Assembly: GCA_018105865.1 (NCBI GenBank) | Contig: CM030865.1 | Location: 1,412,216 to 1,476,215, forward strand | DNA: 64,000 nucleotides | Origin: Metaphire vulgaris | Taxonomy: Eukaryota; Annelida; Clitellata; Crassiclitellata; Megascolecidae | Direction: 5' to 3' | In this document: piece after piece, positions 32,806 to 44,940 of the stretch | Position numbering within the stretch: position 1 is the first letter of the stretch | Layout: each line of letters starts with the position of its first letter | The notes under the pieces: generated by a model | Database searches by the model: none | What the model saw: only the letters and a program-made list of their open reading frames with translations | What the model was told of the DNA's origin: nothing | Position numbers and translations under genes: made by a program

Positions 32806-35800
32806 AAACTACTACTAAGGTTAAGAGGCATTCAGTTTGCTTTCACAGTTCCTGTATTATTATCAAATAACTTGTGTTTAATTCCACAACAAATCTGATG
32901 CGATAAACCTGTCTGAAGTCTATCCACTTATCATATTGAAACGATTAATTTTATATCTAATGTCAAAACCGGTTATTTACATAACAACAGAATGAAAGAA
33001 TGCAACAGAGGAATCTGTCATCTATGACAATACAAACGACTCACTTTGAATCTTTCATCTTTGTTGCTTCCGGATCCATTCCACTGGTACAAGGTCGTGC
33101 CAAGGTCAAGGATAAATACGTCATCCGACCTCAGGCGTTGAGGACAAAGAGGCACCTGGAAAAGGTCAAGATAGAGGAAGGTGTACCGGTACTTTCATGG
33201 ATACCTGCTCCAAGTACTGTATAGGTACCGGTACTTATCTGTAGACAGTTAGGCTGGACACTCATAAATGCAAACCAATAAACCTGTGTTAATTGGCACT
33301 CCGGTATTCATGAATATTTCTCAAATTAAAAATGACAGTCAGATAAATTTAAGACCAACACTCACTTTATGACATTTAACTTTGAAAATTGTGTAGGACT
33401 TCTTGGGGAGCCCAGGAGCTCACATAAGTCTTCTTGGGGCGCCCACATAAATCTTCTTGGGGAGCCCAGGAGTCCACATAAGTCTTCTTGGGGGGAGCCC
33501 ACACAAATCTTCTTGAGGAACCCATGCAGGTATTTTTGAGGAACCCACATAAGTCCTCTTAGGGAGCCCACATTTAAGTCTTCTTGGGGAGCCCACACAA
33601 GTCTTCTTGAGGAATCCACATAAGTCCTCTTAGGTAGCCCACATGAGTCTTCTTTGGGAGCCCACATGGGTCTCTTTTGGGCTCTGACAGAAAGAAATTC
33701 TCTCTGGCTGGAACTCAAGTACTTTCCACTCCAAAATGTTGCAACTTTCTGGCCAAATTATCATAGAAAATAACACTTGCGTAATCTGAAAGACAAAACA
33801 AACCGACCTCTTTGACAACGATGTGCTTCTTCAGACCAGAGAAGTGGAGAAGGCGAGGCTTGTACTGGGTCTCCTCAACATGGTGGAATCCACTTTCCGC
33901 GCCACCTTCCATGATGCTGTGGAAAAAGCACGAAAAATTAGCACATTTTTGAGCACTAAATTCTAGTATTTACCGGTAGCTCACCATTTGACCGTAATCT
34001 TATTCCTGAAATTATAAATTATTAAAAAAACACATTCACCAATAAGTACCGGTACTTAAAAACTGCATTAACAATATTATTTCATCATTTTGTGGCATTT
34101 CAAAGGCTCTAGAATAACATTGAGATGGAATATATTGATAATCCTGGAATGATTTGACCCAATAAAGAAGGGGACACAAGAAAATGTGGTTTTAATTCAT
34201 TTCAAACTCCTCTGAATTTTTGCATATCTATAGCTTGCTGTAACAATAGTCCTTCCATAGACTCACCGTTTTGTGGCATTTCGAACGTTCTAGAATAAAA
34301 TTGAGATGGAATATATTGATAATCCCGGAATGATTTGTCGCATTATGACACTTGATGAACAAAAGAAAGGGGGAAAAGGTCATCACTGCAAAAATAATAA
34401 CCTAAACTTTTTAATGGGACCCATCACTGATCATAGTTGGGGGGTCCAAAAGTTTTGACATAATTATAGGGGATCACTGAAAGTTGACAGTTGTTGACAA
34501 AGGCGAGGGGAACAAAAATACCAGAAAATTGCTGACGTAATTAATGGACAGCCCCTTAGTTAGTTTTCGGTAATGTTTAGTTGCGAAAAATACGAAAGCA
34601 ACTTACGTTATGCCGTTCGGAAAATAACTTAAAAACAAATCCGATTCGTGGCCTTCCACGTCTCTATGCTGGACGGGCAAATCGTCGAGAAATATGTCCA
34701 GCTCAACTGTCTTGTAAGCTGCAGATGCATACTCATCCTAGTACCAGGAAAATAGTACTCGATCGAAAAAACCAACACGTCAGCAAAGAAACACTAACAC
34801 AAGTCGTTATATAACAAAGACCCAGTTACTGTGAAGGAAAGTAAACACCACAAACAGTGCAAAATATTTCTACATCAGAATCCACACATTAAGTAAGTAA
34901 GGATGGTGAGAAGAAAGTGTTGCAAATTTCAATGCTGTTATTATCAATGCAACAACCTGTTTGAAACAATCAATCAATCAATCAAAAAACGCCAAAAAGT
35001 AGCCTCCAAACCATTAGTCGGTGCATACAGAACTTCACGGCAAATCTTAAGATCAAAATCAATGGCAGCTCTAAAACCAGGACTGCAGTGGCGGTTCCAG
35101 GATTTCTTGGTGGGAGGGTGGGGGGATGAAATGAATTCATAGGAAGTTGTAATAGTGCAATATAGGCAGGGCTGGGATAAACTGTGCCCCCCCCCCACTA
35201 CCACTACCACTACTGCAGAAAATATTTATTCTGGCCTCCAAGAGGACGAATGGTGTGAGGGGATGTAAATATAGGCTACCGGTACTTAACCCCTTAACTG
35301 GGCAACTATTTGTGACTCAATGTAAAATGGACGAGCGTTACTCGGGGCACCCAGTTAAGGGGTTAACACACCAGAAATGTATTGTACCACAGGGAAATAA
35401 GCAATACTGTGCAAAGAACAAAAGTATATGCAAAATTATCACAAGCAAAATTCTACAGAGAACCTATAAACCTCTCACATATGGAGCCATGAAATAAAGA
35501 GGGCAAACTGTCAAACGAAAAAAAAACAAATTCTAAAAACTTCAAACGGTGAATTTCAACCACACCCCATCCTAGCGAATCAAGCAAAGAGAAATTATGG
35601 AGCATGCTGTTCAATCCTAAAGAACCAGTGGCGTACCCAGGGTGCCATTTGAAGGGGGCATCAAAAAACTCTGTGATCTTGCCCTCTACTCAGCGTAGAA
35701 AGAGAAGAAACTGAGAAAACTGACTTTGAGCGCACCATAGACCAGTTCTCATCAGTAAAAGCAAGAAAAGTGCATCTCTAGTAAATAAACTGTCATGATT

Positions 35801-37567
35801 TGCTAATTCCAGATCTGTTAATCTGCTCGTTTAATTTTCTGACCCCCCCCCCCACACCCGCCTTCCGTGGGCGCCGAATGCCCTGGGTACGCCCCTGCAA
35901 AAGGGACACACGGAGGGCCACGCCGTTCGCCGCTTCTCTCCACTTACGAAATCGATCGGAAATAGCTCTTAAAGAGATCGGACTCGTGCCCCTCGACCTC
36001 CCGATGCTGGACCGCCTTGTCGTCTAGATAGATATCAACCTCAACCGTCTTATAGGCGGCCGTGGCATATTCGTCCTGCGAGCAACCAAGGCGTTTCTCA
36101 TTTGCAACATCACAACATATGCCACCAATCCAATCCCGTTGGCGGATCTACGGGGAGGGACACTCCCGGGGCCACATCCCCGTTAAAATGACATCATCAA
36201 AAAGTATATTCCGTTAATTAATGACGATCATGGCAAAAAGCCCAAGTTATTTTAAGGCACTACAGTAGAACTTCGTTATAGTTATTTTAAGGTACTACAG
36301 TAGAACTTCATTAGTTATTTTAAGGCACTGCAGTAGAACTTCATTATAGTTATTTTAAGGTACTACAGTAGAACTTCATTATAGTTATTTCTAAAGCACT
36401 ACAGTAGAACTTCATTATAGTTATTTTAAGGCACTACAGTAGAACTTCGTTATAGTTATATAGTTATTTTAAGGCACTACAGTAGAACTTCGTTATAGTT
36501 ATTTCTAAGGCACTACAGTAGAACTTTGTTATAGTTATTTTAAGGTGCTGCATTAGTACTTTCCCTCCCTCATCCTCGGATCGTTCTTGGTAATTGTGCT
36601 TTCTCAATGGCCAACCCAAAACTCTGGAACTCATTATTTCAGCCTCATGTGTGAACTGCTATAAATTCACTATCAATTCTTAGAACAAGATTAAAACTCC
36701 ATGTTTTCCACCTGGCTTATCCACCATAGACTGCCATCCCGTTGTCCGGTCGGATATCCTGGATTTGACCTGGATCTTGTGTTATTATGATTTGACATGC
36801 CATCGACTGATGCTTCTGTGCTTTATTAAGGGGCGCTATAGAAGTTTAAGATTAGATTAGATCTAAATCTTTCAGGAAAAGCAGAAAAGAACCAGCAACA
36901 ATACTTTGTTGGCGATTTTGGCGCAAAGCCAAATCTCAACAAGTACCGGTAAGTAAGTTAGTGGCATAATAGTAACAGAAGCAGTAGCAGCAGCCTAAAT
37001 GGGTGCCAATGGCTGATTTTCTGAAAATAATCTAAAAATCATTTTCAAACATGATAAGAACTCTTATACTGCACAAGTTTCAGTAATAATAATATTAATA
37101 TTAATATTAAAAAAAGCAGGTTTTGTGAGTCAGCCCTCAGAGTAGCAGCAATTTCACAACTAAAAATCAAAGTGAAACGAATAAAATGAAACGACAAACA
37201 AGTAAGTAAGTAAGTACCTGAGTACTTTTACTGCCAATCCAAAAATGAACGTCGTAGGCAATTTGGTCGGATTTCTTCAACTTGAAAGTCTAAATGAAAA
37301 ACATTTCCTAGTTCTGAAATGGAAGACATCAAAAGCAACTGAAAACTGCATAAAAATAAATGCTACAATTGACCTGGGTGCACTTTTATAAGCCAATAAT
37401 TGGAACAAAGAATTCTGGCAAAAAAACCAGAACACCCAAAACCGTCAACATCAGCCGCCATCTGGTGATGAGTAATAACATAATCAGTCCAATGAATTTT
37501 TCTGATTGGACACCAGATTTTCAACATAATTTTCTTCTTCTTAATATCTATACAATCAGATGTGATC

Positions 37568-37636
<69 letters not shown>

Positions 37637-38399
37637 CCACTGCAATGGACTGTTCCCCTCCCCCACCGACCCAAACTGACTCTTCTGGTTATAAGTGGCG
37701 TAACAGAAGTTGATTGCTGGATTGATTGAGCAGTTGATTGATTCTCAGAGGCTCAGTTACTACAGTACTGTCTTCATAATGTATATTAATGTATTGTGTG
37801 TGTGTGTGTGTGTGTATGTGAGTGTGTGGGTGTACTTACGTGCAGTACAATGTAAGAGTCTCCATTATAGAACTTCCCGTAGTCTCTCTCCGGCCAGTCT
37901 GTTACCTTAAATTTCTACAAATCAGAAAAAAGATAATCTACTTTCCAGGGCAGCGGCGATAGCAAAAACCCACCGGCCCGGTCAAAACCAAATCTCAAAC
38001 ATCGGACGGTGAATAACTGAATACCAATCAAACCCTATGCAGTGGCGGCTCTAGGATTTGGCAAGTGGGGGAGGGCCGTTGGGGTGGCAGCTTCTAATCA
38101 TGGGGGGCCAACCATTTGTTGTTTAATGTATATAGCATTAAGTATAGGGTCCCAACTGGGGGGGCACTGGGGGGCCAGGCACTCAATAGGGAGGGGGCAC
38201 GGGACCCTCTGGATCCCCGGTGGAGCCGCCACTGACCCTACGAAATCGAAATGTTTTTACTGCATATGACCTGAAGAACAAATACCATTGTCTTGGAATG
38301 CTGTTTTACATTGGAAATGCCTGCAATGCAACTTACTACAATGCGCCAGACCCTAAGTCCAAGTTTCTTCCCCACTCCCTGCCATGCTGGTTCCTTCAT
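29547..38399 (-). CDS. Gelsolin/severin-like actin-modulating protein, three gelsolin repeats
   Basis: Coding exons on the minus strand: 38399-38337, 37914-37840, 37289-37218, then either 36075-35948 or 34737-34607, then 33916-33808, 33155-33045, 31911-31828, 31158-31070, 30724-30646, 30133-30036, 29640-29547. Phases agree and give 334 (34.7-kb exon) or 333 residues, the size of severin, fragmin, CapG and other short gelsolins. Motifs in order are [86 protein letters not shown] and [15 protein letters not shown]. The family severs, caps or nucleates actin filaments in a calcium-dependent way. The start ATG follows an in-frame TGA created by splicing to the 5' UTR exon ending at 42430. The last intron uses a weak donor (GTCTGA). 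Confidence 0.93.
29802..30560. repeat. Simple and interspersed repeats in the gelsolin 3' introns
   Basis: (GTAA)n runs lie at 29870-29890 and 29985-30012. A PIF/Harbinger-like MITE (CATCCATATAGTACG ends, TAA on both sides) lies at 30291-30426. (ATT)n lies at 30467-30510. Confidence 0.8.
31165..31455. repeat. Diverged ~20-bp tandem repeat (TTTGATCGATTACATTTAC-like)
   Basis: About fourteen degraded units of roughly 20 bases (ACTTTGATCGATTACGTTT and variants) fill the intron directly upstream of the gelsolin exon at 31158. Confidence 0.85.
31540..31648. repeat. (ATC)n microsatellite
   Basis: A triplet run with CAC, CGC and CGT variants in a gelsolin intron. Confidence 0.95.
32110..32345. mobile_element. 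hAT-like fragment, CAGTGGCACAGCC end
   Basis: The left end CAGTGGCACAGCCAAGATTC and the right end GGCTACGCCAGTG are imperfect inverted repeats around a G/C-rich interior. No clean duplication is seen. Confidence 0.45.
32490..32810. repeat. (TA)n, (ATT)n and (AGT)n microsatellites
   Basis: AT-rich dinucleotide runs at 32490-32590 precede a LINE-tail-like GAGCCACTCTAAGCCTTATT. Then come (ATT)n and a long (AGT)n to about 32804, in a gelsolin intron. Confidence 0.9.
33395..33690. repeat. Degenerate ~28-bp minisatellite
   Basis: About ten imperfect units of CACATAAGTCTTCTTGGGGA followed by GCC-type spacers lie in the gelsolin intron between exons 33155 and 33808. The matching minus-strand frame is repeat-derived. 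Confidence 0.88.
34087..34350. repeat. Unclassified interspersed repeat
   Basis: This is another copy of the family described at 8035-8410. It shares GTGGCATTTC, GATGGAATATATTGATAATCC and CTCTGAATTTTTGCATATCT, with a second partial unit starting near 34262. Confidence 0.7.
34607..34737 (-). CDS. Gelsolin-like gene, alternative exon A
   Basis: This 131-nt exon encodes [19 protein letters not shown], then [14 protein letters not shown] and YFPNGI. It begins in phase 0 and ends in phase 2 at a strong GTAAGT donor. It is paralogous to the exon at 35948-36075, and both share the same phases, so either can join 37218 to 33916. Using both would break the frame. Confidence 0.85.
35286..35366. mobile_element. 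piggyBac-like mini-MITE, copy 2
   Basis: TTAA flanks a 73-bp insert with ends CCCCTTAACTGGGC and CCCAGTTAAGGGG, nearly identical to copy 1 in reverse. It lies in the intron between the two alternative gelsolin exons. Confidence 0.85.
35948..36075 (-). CDS. Gelsolin-like gene, alternative exon B
   Basis: This 128-nt exon encodes [19 protein letters not shown], then [14 protein letters not shown] and SYFRSIS. It has a GTAAGT donor and the same phases as exon A (0 in, 2 out). It is one codon shorter. The variants differ mainly in the segment after the ESDLF helix. Confidence 0.85.
36215..36545. repeat. ~36-bp minisatellite
   Basis: About nine units of TTTTAAGGCACTACAGTAGA continued by ACTTCGTTATAGTTA occur with point changes (GCACT or GTACT, CGTTA or CATTA). 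They lie in a gelsolin intron. Confidence 0.93.
36580..36865 (+). mobile_element. LINE 3' end, decayed
   Basis: The translation [14 protein letters not shown] continued by [17 protein letters not shown] matches the C-terminus of L2/CR1-like reverse transcriptases, with one internal stop. A 3' UTR ending GGCGCTATAGAAG and a short TTAGA-rich tail follow. Confidence 0.65.
37565..37637. repeat. (ATT)n microsatellite
   Basis: A perfect ATT triplet run in a gelsolin intron. Confidence 0.95.
38040..38234. mobile_element. hAT-like MITE, CAGTGGCGGCTC family, copy 6
   Basis: This copy lies in reverse orientation relative to the others. The flanks ACCCTATG and ACCCTACG agree at 7 of 8 bases. It lies in the first coding intron of the gelsolin-like gene. 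Confidence 0.85.
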
Positions 38400-38540
38400 T
38401 GCTGATTCCTCTGGAGAAGAAAAACATGACAAAAATGCTGTAATTATTATATATACCAATGATTAAATCCACAGTAGTATTTGAGAGTTAAACCAGTGGG
38501 GAGGGGGAGGGGTGGGGGAAGAATTCTTGATTGTTTCATT

Positions 38541-38844
38541 CAGTGGCGGTTCCATGTGGGGGGATGAGTGGGGATGCACCCCCCCACCGGACTTCCGGAC
38601 TTACTTTTTTGCTTGTGAAACCTATTTTTGGGTTAAAGTCTAGTAAAACTAATTGCAAATGACCTTTTTGCTCGTCAACCTATTTTTCAGTAAAAGTATA
38701 GTCAAATTAGTGATAAAATGTCCCTTTTTGCAGCCTTTTTGGAAAAGTTTATTGATTTTTTCCTTCTATTTTCACCCCATCCCCCACCAACTTTCTATGA
38801 ATTCATTTCATCCCCCCCACCAAGAAATCCTGGAACCGCCACTG
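38541..38844. mobile_element. hAT-like element, CAGTGGCGGTTCCA ends
   Basis: The inverted ends CAGTGGCGGTTCCA and TGGAACCGCCACTG are flanked by GTTTCATT and GCTTCATT (7 of 8). At 304 bp it is a different family from the 190-bp MITE. A partial copy starts at 35086. Confidence 0.75.
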
Positions 38845-38935
38845 GCTTCATTCTTCTAAATAAGTTAATTAAATAAGCTAGTGACATCATGAAACAAATG
38901 AAGAACTATACAGGAGAATTCAGCCCAAACAAACC

Positions 38936-39190
38936 ATGCTGCAAAGAGTAAAACAGGAAACTCCATCTTTTCGGACACATATGCAGAATGAAAGAGGACA
39001 GAAAGAGATCAAAGCTCTAATGTTTGGAATAATGGAGGATGCCAATAAGAGAGGGAGACCACACAAGGAATGGTGTGATGATATTGAAGAATGGCGTGGA
39101 AGCAGTTTACAGGATCTTAGTCACAGAGCAATGGACAGAAAAGACTGGCAGAAAACTGTGGAGACTGGAGATGGCATTATACACCAACGG
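38936..39190 (+). mobile_element. LINE reverse transcriptase C-terminal fragment
   Basis: The frame reads RGRPHKEWCDDIEEWRGSSL followed by QDLSHRAMDRKDW. The pattern G-R-P-x-x-x-W-x-D-D-I-x-x-W...A-x-D-R-x-x-W is typical of the C-termini of RTE- and jockey-like elements. It lies in the 5' UTR intron of the gelsolin-like gene. Confidence 0.7.
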
Positions 39191-39253
39191 ATGATGAGCC
39201 CATGGTTAATGATGATGAAGAACAAACACATATTCATGCACTTCCTGACTTAG

Positions 39254-41850
39254 ACCTTACTTGCACGCCTCACTTAGACCTTACTTTTGACCTGCTTGTC
39301 CAAAGCAGATCCAAACAGAGCGAGGTTGGAGTCCCTCCAGTCATAACGCTTTGCCTTCACAAGACCTTCGAAGAAAGAAAATCGAGAATACAAATTGAAA
39401 TCATGATTTTACAGCAATACACAGCATACCTAGGGTAAGGCAGGTAGGGCAGTTACCCCTCCTGGGCGCCGCTTGAAAGGGGTGCAAAAAAACTCTGTGA
39501 TCTTGCTCTCTACTCAGCGAAGAAAGAGAAGAAACTGAGAAAACTGACTTTGAGCACATTATCATAGACCAGTAAAAGCAAGAAAAGCGAATTTGTAGTT
39601 TTAATCTTGCATCAATAAATTGTCACGAGCTGTTAATTAACAATTAATTTATCTGCTAAATTAATGTCCTGATTCCCTTGCCATGGGTGCCAAATACCCT
39701 AGGTACACAAAGGTTATCACTTATAGACAATAATAACTGCAACAGACTTAAGGGTCGGGCAAGATAATCAGTTGTCAATCAATCAATTGAAAGTATTGAT
39801 TGAAGACAAAGTATTGATTGAAAACAAATGAAACATAGCTATTATCATCACAGAAATAGTGACAATATAAAACTCCAAGTACTCTGTGACCATATTCCAT
39901 ACCACAATCTTCAGTTCTGAGCTGACAGGCAGAAAAAAAAGAATAAAATCATCATAAGATTTTGAGTTAATTCCCAAACTTTTTGTCAAGACAGACAGAC
40001 AGACAGACCTGTAAAGATCTCTAAGAGTGAAAACAAAGACTAAGAATTTATGATAGTTCAGCCAGCCAGTAAGTTATCATATAAGTACGTAAGTAAGTAA
40101 AACTCAGACAGTGAGGCAACCCAGCTTTCATGTTTAGTCAAAACGATTGGCAGGTGGCAGACAAACAGCAAACTGCCTTCATGTTGCTGAGGTGAGGCCG
40201 TCCAGAACTGTGCCAAAGCCTGGCTGGAAAATTCCAGGAAACCGGAAACTACAGGGCATAAATCCTGGCCTTATCCATAGGGAATCGAACTCAGAGAGGC
40301 TGGCTGTCGGATGGCTGAATGCTGCATTGCTTCGGCAGCAACTGCGGCTGAAAGTAACCGAACAACATCGCCAAAAACCCAGCACCGGAATCACACTCGA
40401 CAGCTGCGGTTGGCAACGCATCGCCTGCTTTACACGGAAGAGTTCAAACCAATATCCAGCCGATACGGTACTACCATGTTCCAATCACTTTAAACCAGAT
40501 TGCTTCTTAAAAAGTCAACACTCAATAGTCGTTAAAAAAATTACATCATTTTTTCTCAGCAACTTTAAAAAAAATCCAATCACTTATGCTGAATCATTTC
40601 ACGCAGCCTTTGCCTTTGGTAATGCTACGCCTACGGCGCTATATAAATAGTCCGGTATACAATACAATACAATGCTCGGTTGAGTCTATGGCCAAATACT
40701 TGCTCCTGATAAAAGTCAGTCGAATACAATGCATATCTCGGCTGATAATAATTAATATAAACAGTGACGGAAAATGGTTTTATGAGCTATAAGTGTTTAT
40801 GTATACAGAGGCTATACATACAACAGCTGTTGGACATAAGTTGCAAATTGATAACGTCTTCCACCCAGGTAACCCCTTCCCAACCCCATCCGCATTTCCA
40901 CCTCCCTGCTGATACCACAGGAATTTATGGGAGGGTGGGTGGGTGGGTGGGGGTGGTGGTTAGCCCAGCTGACCCAGGCTCTAGACTCCAAAATGTCTTA
41001 ACCTCACCTCTGCTCGTTCTTATTGTTTATAAGTAATGGTTGAGTGCGAATATTGTCTTGGATAACCACAGCCAAGTACAGTACCGGTAACCTTAGAATG
41101 TAATGCGCGATAGCAATGAGCTATACACATCAACAATACATTATTCAGTGGGTACTAATCGAAACATGACCGCACACAAAAGGCAAATGTTCTTTCCAAG
41201 ATACGATCGTTCCGTACACGTTACACAAATCATGGCTTTTGATAAGACACGCTAATTCTACACGGTATTGGAAGCAGTGCAAAAATAGCGATTAACTGCA
41301 GGCTACCAAACAAAATGAACGAGACAACTGCATTGAACACAGCAAGACAGAAATCCCATTCCAAGAGGCATATTATTGGCCGTGTCCATATAGTAGCATG
41401 GGCCATTTCTTTGAGAGATAATGAAATTTATGGCCCATACATTGCACACCTATCACAGTTTTAGCAAATTGTCATATAAATACCCTGCCTAAAGAAATGC
41501 ATCGAAACTAGACATCAGCTAAATAAATCAACTTCTATAGCGCCACTATCATAATGCCCAGGGCATCATAATCAATCAACTTGAACAGGAATGCTGAAAT
41601 GCGACAGATGGGACCCTGAGGTCAAACAACATTGCCAGGGCCCCTGAGGTCAACCATTCTTGGGGCCCCAGAGGTCAACCATTTCCAGGGCCCCATTTTG
41701 TAGCCCTGCATGCCACAAACTAAACCATCAATAATCCATCAAAATTAGTAAATTTGTATGTAGTATAATGGATCTTACCAGACATTTTTGAAGGAGAGGC
41801 AAATATATAAATAACAGGGCAAATTCTGGAGAGAATTAACAGGAAGTCAC
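39254..41850. other. Gelsolin 5' UTR intron, no coding exon seen
   Basis: The stretch holds short (AAGT)n and (GACA)n runs, G-rich DNA near 40925-40950 and a LINE-like CTTCTATAGCGCCACTATCA at 41530. A 167-codon frame at 40147-40650 has no start methionine in context and no family resemblance. Confidence 0.45.
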
Positions 41851-41914
41851 CTGAAACAAAACACAAATCTTTTACAGTTAACAATAATAATAGTAATAGA
41901 CTAATAGTACCAAT

Positions 41915-42075
<161 letters not shown>

Positions 42076-42429
42076 ACAATTATAATAAAAAAACTAATAG
42101 CAGCTGATGCAAATATGTTTTGGAGACTGGTTTTGCTGAAAAAATATTTTTGATCCGACATCATATTTTGCCAAAGTGTATTTTCACAAACTTTAACCAG
42201 AATTTTCCACCAAAACTGATGGCCGTTTCTATTTATAATCATAATCCCCCACTGTCAAACCCAAAAATTCGGTTCACTATTACAGATAAAGGAAACTCCG
42301 TTTAAAAGGAAATCAATTGTGATATTCCTGTAACTTATAAACAGTTCGAACCGCTAACAAAGCAGCTTGGATCGATGGCAAACTCACACAACAAAGCGCC
42401 ACATAAATTACGGTTTTAACTAAGCTTAC

Positions 42430-42500
42430 CGTCTCAGAGATGCTCGAGTAACTCGCGCTGGTGGTGGTCTGGTGGATGGATACTGGATAGGATCACTGTT
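42430..42500 (-). other. 3' part of a gelsolin 5' UTR exon
   Basis: The minus strand ends an exon at 42430 with donor G|GTAAGC. Splicing to 38410 (acceptor CTCCAG) gives TGA-GAC-GAG-GAA-TCA-GCA-ATG, an in-frame stop just before the start codon. The 5' limit of this exon is not visible. Confidence 0.45.
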
Positions 42501-43104
42501 AGAAAACTTTGCATTTATATGGTCTTTCACAAAGCACTCACCTCTGGCATCCGCCTCTGGGCTTCCAGAGTCAGAATCAGCAGCAGTCTCTCAGAGTCTC
42601 AGCAGCAGCTGTTGTTGTATGAGTCACTGCGTCTGTACTTCTAGGCAGCTCAGAGGGGCCGTAACAAAGCGTAGGTTTAATTAAACACACACACACACCA
42701 CACACGCACGGGATAAACAGCTCCGTCTAAATGAATAGGTTATAAGCGCACTTAATTCTTCGGCAGATGTAGGGTTGTAACTTTTCCGGAAAGATAGAAT
42801 GCCCGGAATTATTCCGGAAATTTCCGGAAAAGTGCCGAAAACTTTCTAGCATACATATTGTTAGAGGTTAATTAACATACAGCAGTGGACAAATGTAATT
42901 ACCACAGGCCCCACAGCTAAGAATACGAAGTTTTATTATATTTTTTAAATTATATTTTGTGGCACATATCAGTAACGTTCGATGACATTACGAGAAAAAA
43001 TGAATAAAATCATTAATTTTGCCGCTACTGACTCTACAATTTTAGCTTTGTTGTTAACAAAATAACCAAAAATGAATAGTAATAAATAGTAATAATGATA
43101 ATAA
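42501..43104. other. Gelsolin upstream region
   Basis: A (CA)n run lies at 42686-42702. The palindromic TTCCGGAAA motif recurs at 42786-42832. No gene is seen. Confidence 0.4.
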
Positions 43105-43239
43105 ATAAACCGTGCCCCCCTTTTGAGTGTCTGGCCCCCCAGTTGGGACCCTATACTTAATACTACATACCTAACAACAAATGGTTGGCCCATGATTAGA
43201 AGTTGCCACCCCACTTGCCAAATCCTGGAGCCGCCACTG
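43105..43239. mobile_element. hAT-like MITE, CAGTGGCGGCTC family, truncated copy
   Basis: The interior and the right end GAGCCGCCACTG are present, but the left end is missing. A SINE/LINE-type tail (TTTCACACAGGCAGTAATGC) abuts at 43240. Confidence 0.7.
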
Positions 43240-44269
43240 GCTTTCACACAGGCAGTAATGCCTCCTAAGCCACTTTAAATCATGCTAAGTCAAATTAGGT
43301 AAAATTTTCAAAATATGTTGAAATTTGCTTAATAACCCAGCTGATGCAAGACTTTTTCACACCACTGTAACTCACTACTATAGTTTCGATAACCCTTACT
43401 CAGCTGTGAAGAGCCACTTGGGTTTTGAATAGGACCTAAATTTAATTTACCAGTCACACAGGGTAACTGAATCTATTTGCAAGAAGTTTTTTTGTTTTCT
43501 GCTTCCATTAATTAACAGTTGGTTTTCTTAGCAGTAGCCTAATTCTTGGTGTTTGGAACTTGTAAAGTTGACTGCAACTACAAGAAACCAGCTAAGATGG
43601 TTCTCTTTAAATTTGATAAACCCATTACTATTCCTCCTACTCCTATGGCAGCACAAATTTCTTAACATTATTGCAATCACATTTATGATTAAAACAGTTT
43701 GTGTCACATTAAATAAGTTTATTATCACACTTTTCTCAAGGGTTCACTTTAAACAACAGCCTAACTGTTACACTGTAAACATTTAGTTATGCACTTTAAA
43801 GCATAGCAATTGTCTTTTCCAAAGTTTCTTGTAGTCGTTTGGTTATTTGCCATTAATAGAAAATTGCAGATTATTTAGCACTGCAACCATAGCAAAGGCC
43901 AGTCACTGGTGCTGTTGATAACGTTGATAATGACCTGAAGAGACTCAGATGTGATGTAAAAGTTCGTTGCCAACATCATGTAAACCGGTGGTGCACAGTG
44001 TTGGAGTTGTGAAATTTTTGGGAGAGTTGCAAAGTTATCTGGGGGGGTTCAACCCCTTCCCCCCAACCAACCCCCCCCCAGCAACTCCAACACTGGCGGT
44101 GAATCCACGAGAAATCGGTCTTCCACGATAGAATTGTATGCCTGGAAGTGCAAGGAATTCTCGGCTTTTTGGGTGGTGGTGAGTTCCCAAGCAGCATTGG
44201 ATAGATGACTTCTGACCAAATGGCAGTCGAGTTGACAAGATGGCACACTAGACACAAAATGAGCGGATG

Positions 44270-44480
44270 ATCTTCTTTAATCTTCCTCGCTTCGAGGGTT
44301 GGTCACACTATGGACTATCCCTTTCCATTGCTGTCTATCGTTAGTTGTCCTCGTGGCTTGGTATGTTAAAAGTCCCGTCCAAGTTTGGATGCTGTTGAGC
44401 CAAGTTATCATTGGCCTTCCTTAAGGTCTTCTTCCTGGAATTAAACCTTGTACAACCTCTCGAGACAATCCCCTTGCTTC
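44270..44480 (-). mobile_element. LINE reverse transcriptase C-terminal end
   Basis: The minus strand encodes GRRPRGRPMITWL-like sequence, then DRQQWKGIVHSVTNPRSEED and a stop. This is the standard C-terminus of one LINE group. The frame is partly broken. Confidence 0.6.
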
Positions 44481-44724
44481 CTTACCACTACAAAGACATA
44501 ATAGACAAAACTCAGACATGCAGTCACAGTTGCAGTCAAACAGTAAAGATTTTGGCTCACATTGGCCAGCCAATCAGTTCTTTGAAACTGTCCAATATAG
44601 GCCTATACAGGACAGCCCCAAGAGAACTGGTTAGCTGTTCACCCTCTCGCCGCGATGAGGCTGTGAGCATGAGAGGGACGGGCCCCCCTGGACAATTTGA
44701 CAAGTAAAATTTAAAAACTAATGT

Positions 44725-44935
44725 GATGCTATACAGACGGCTTCCAAAGATATGGCGGGGGATGAAAATCACCGATGAAGAAGTACAGAGCAGAATCAGG
44801 ATTGACAGCAATGTGAATACCATGATCAAACAAAAGGTGCTTCATGGAAGAGAAGAGAATTGTGAACGTTGCAATGGAGAGCACAATGGAGGGAACATGC
44901 CCTCAGGGAAGGCCCAGAAGACAATGGTCTGACAG
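44725..44935 (+). mobile_element. Decayed LINE C-terminal fragment
   Basis: The translation MKITDEEVQSRIRID...MIKQKVLHGR followed by a Pro-Gly-Arg-rich segment resembles the region before the GRPxxxW motif of LINE reverse transcriptases, with frameshifts. Confidence 0.45.
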
Positions 44936-44940
44936 CATCA

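Noticed and set aside
40147..40650. 167-codon + strand frame
   Set aside because: It has no supported start, no recognisable domain, lies in an untranslated-exon intron and ends in a LINE-tail-like GCGCTATATAAAT.
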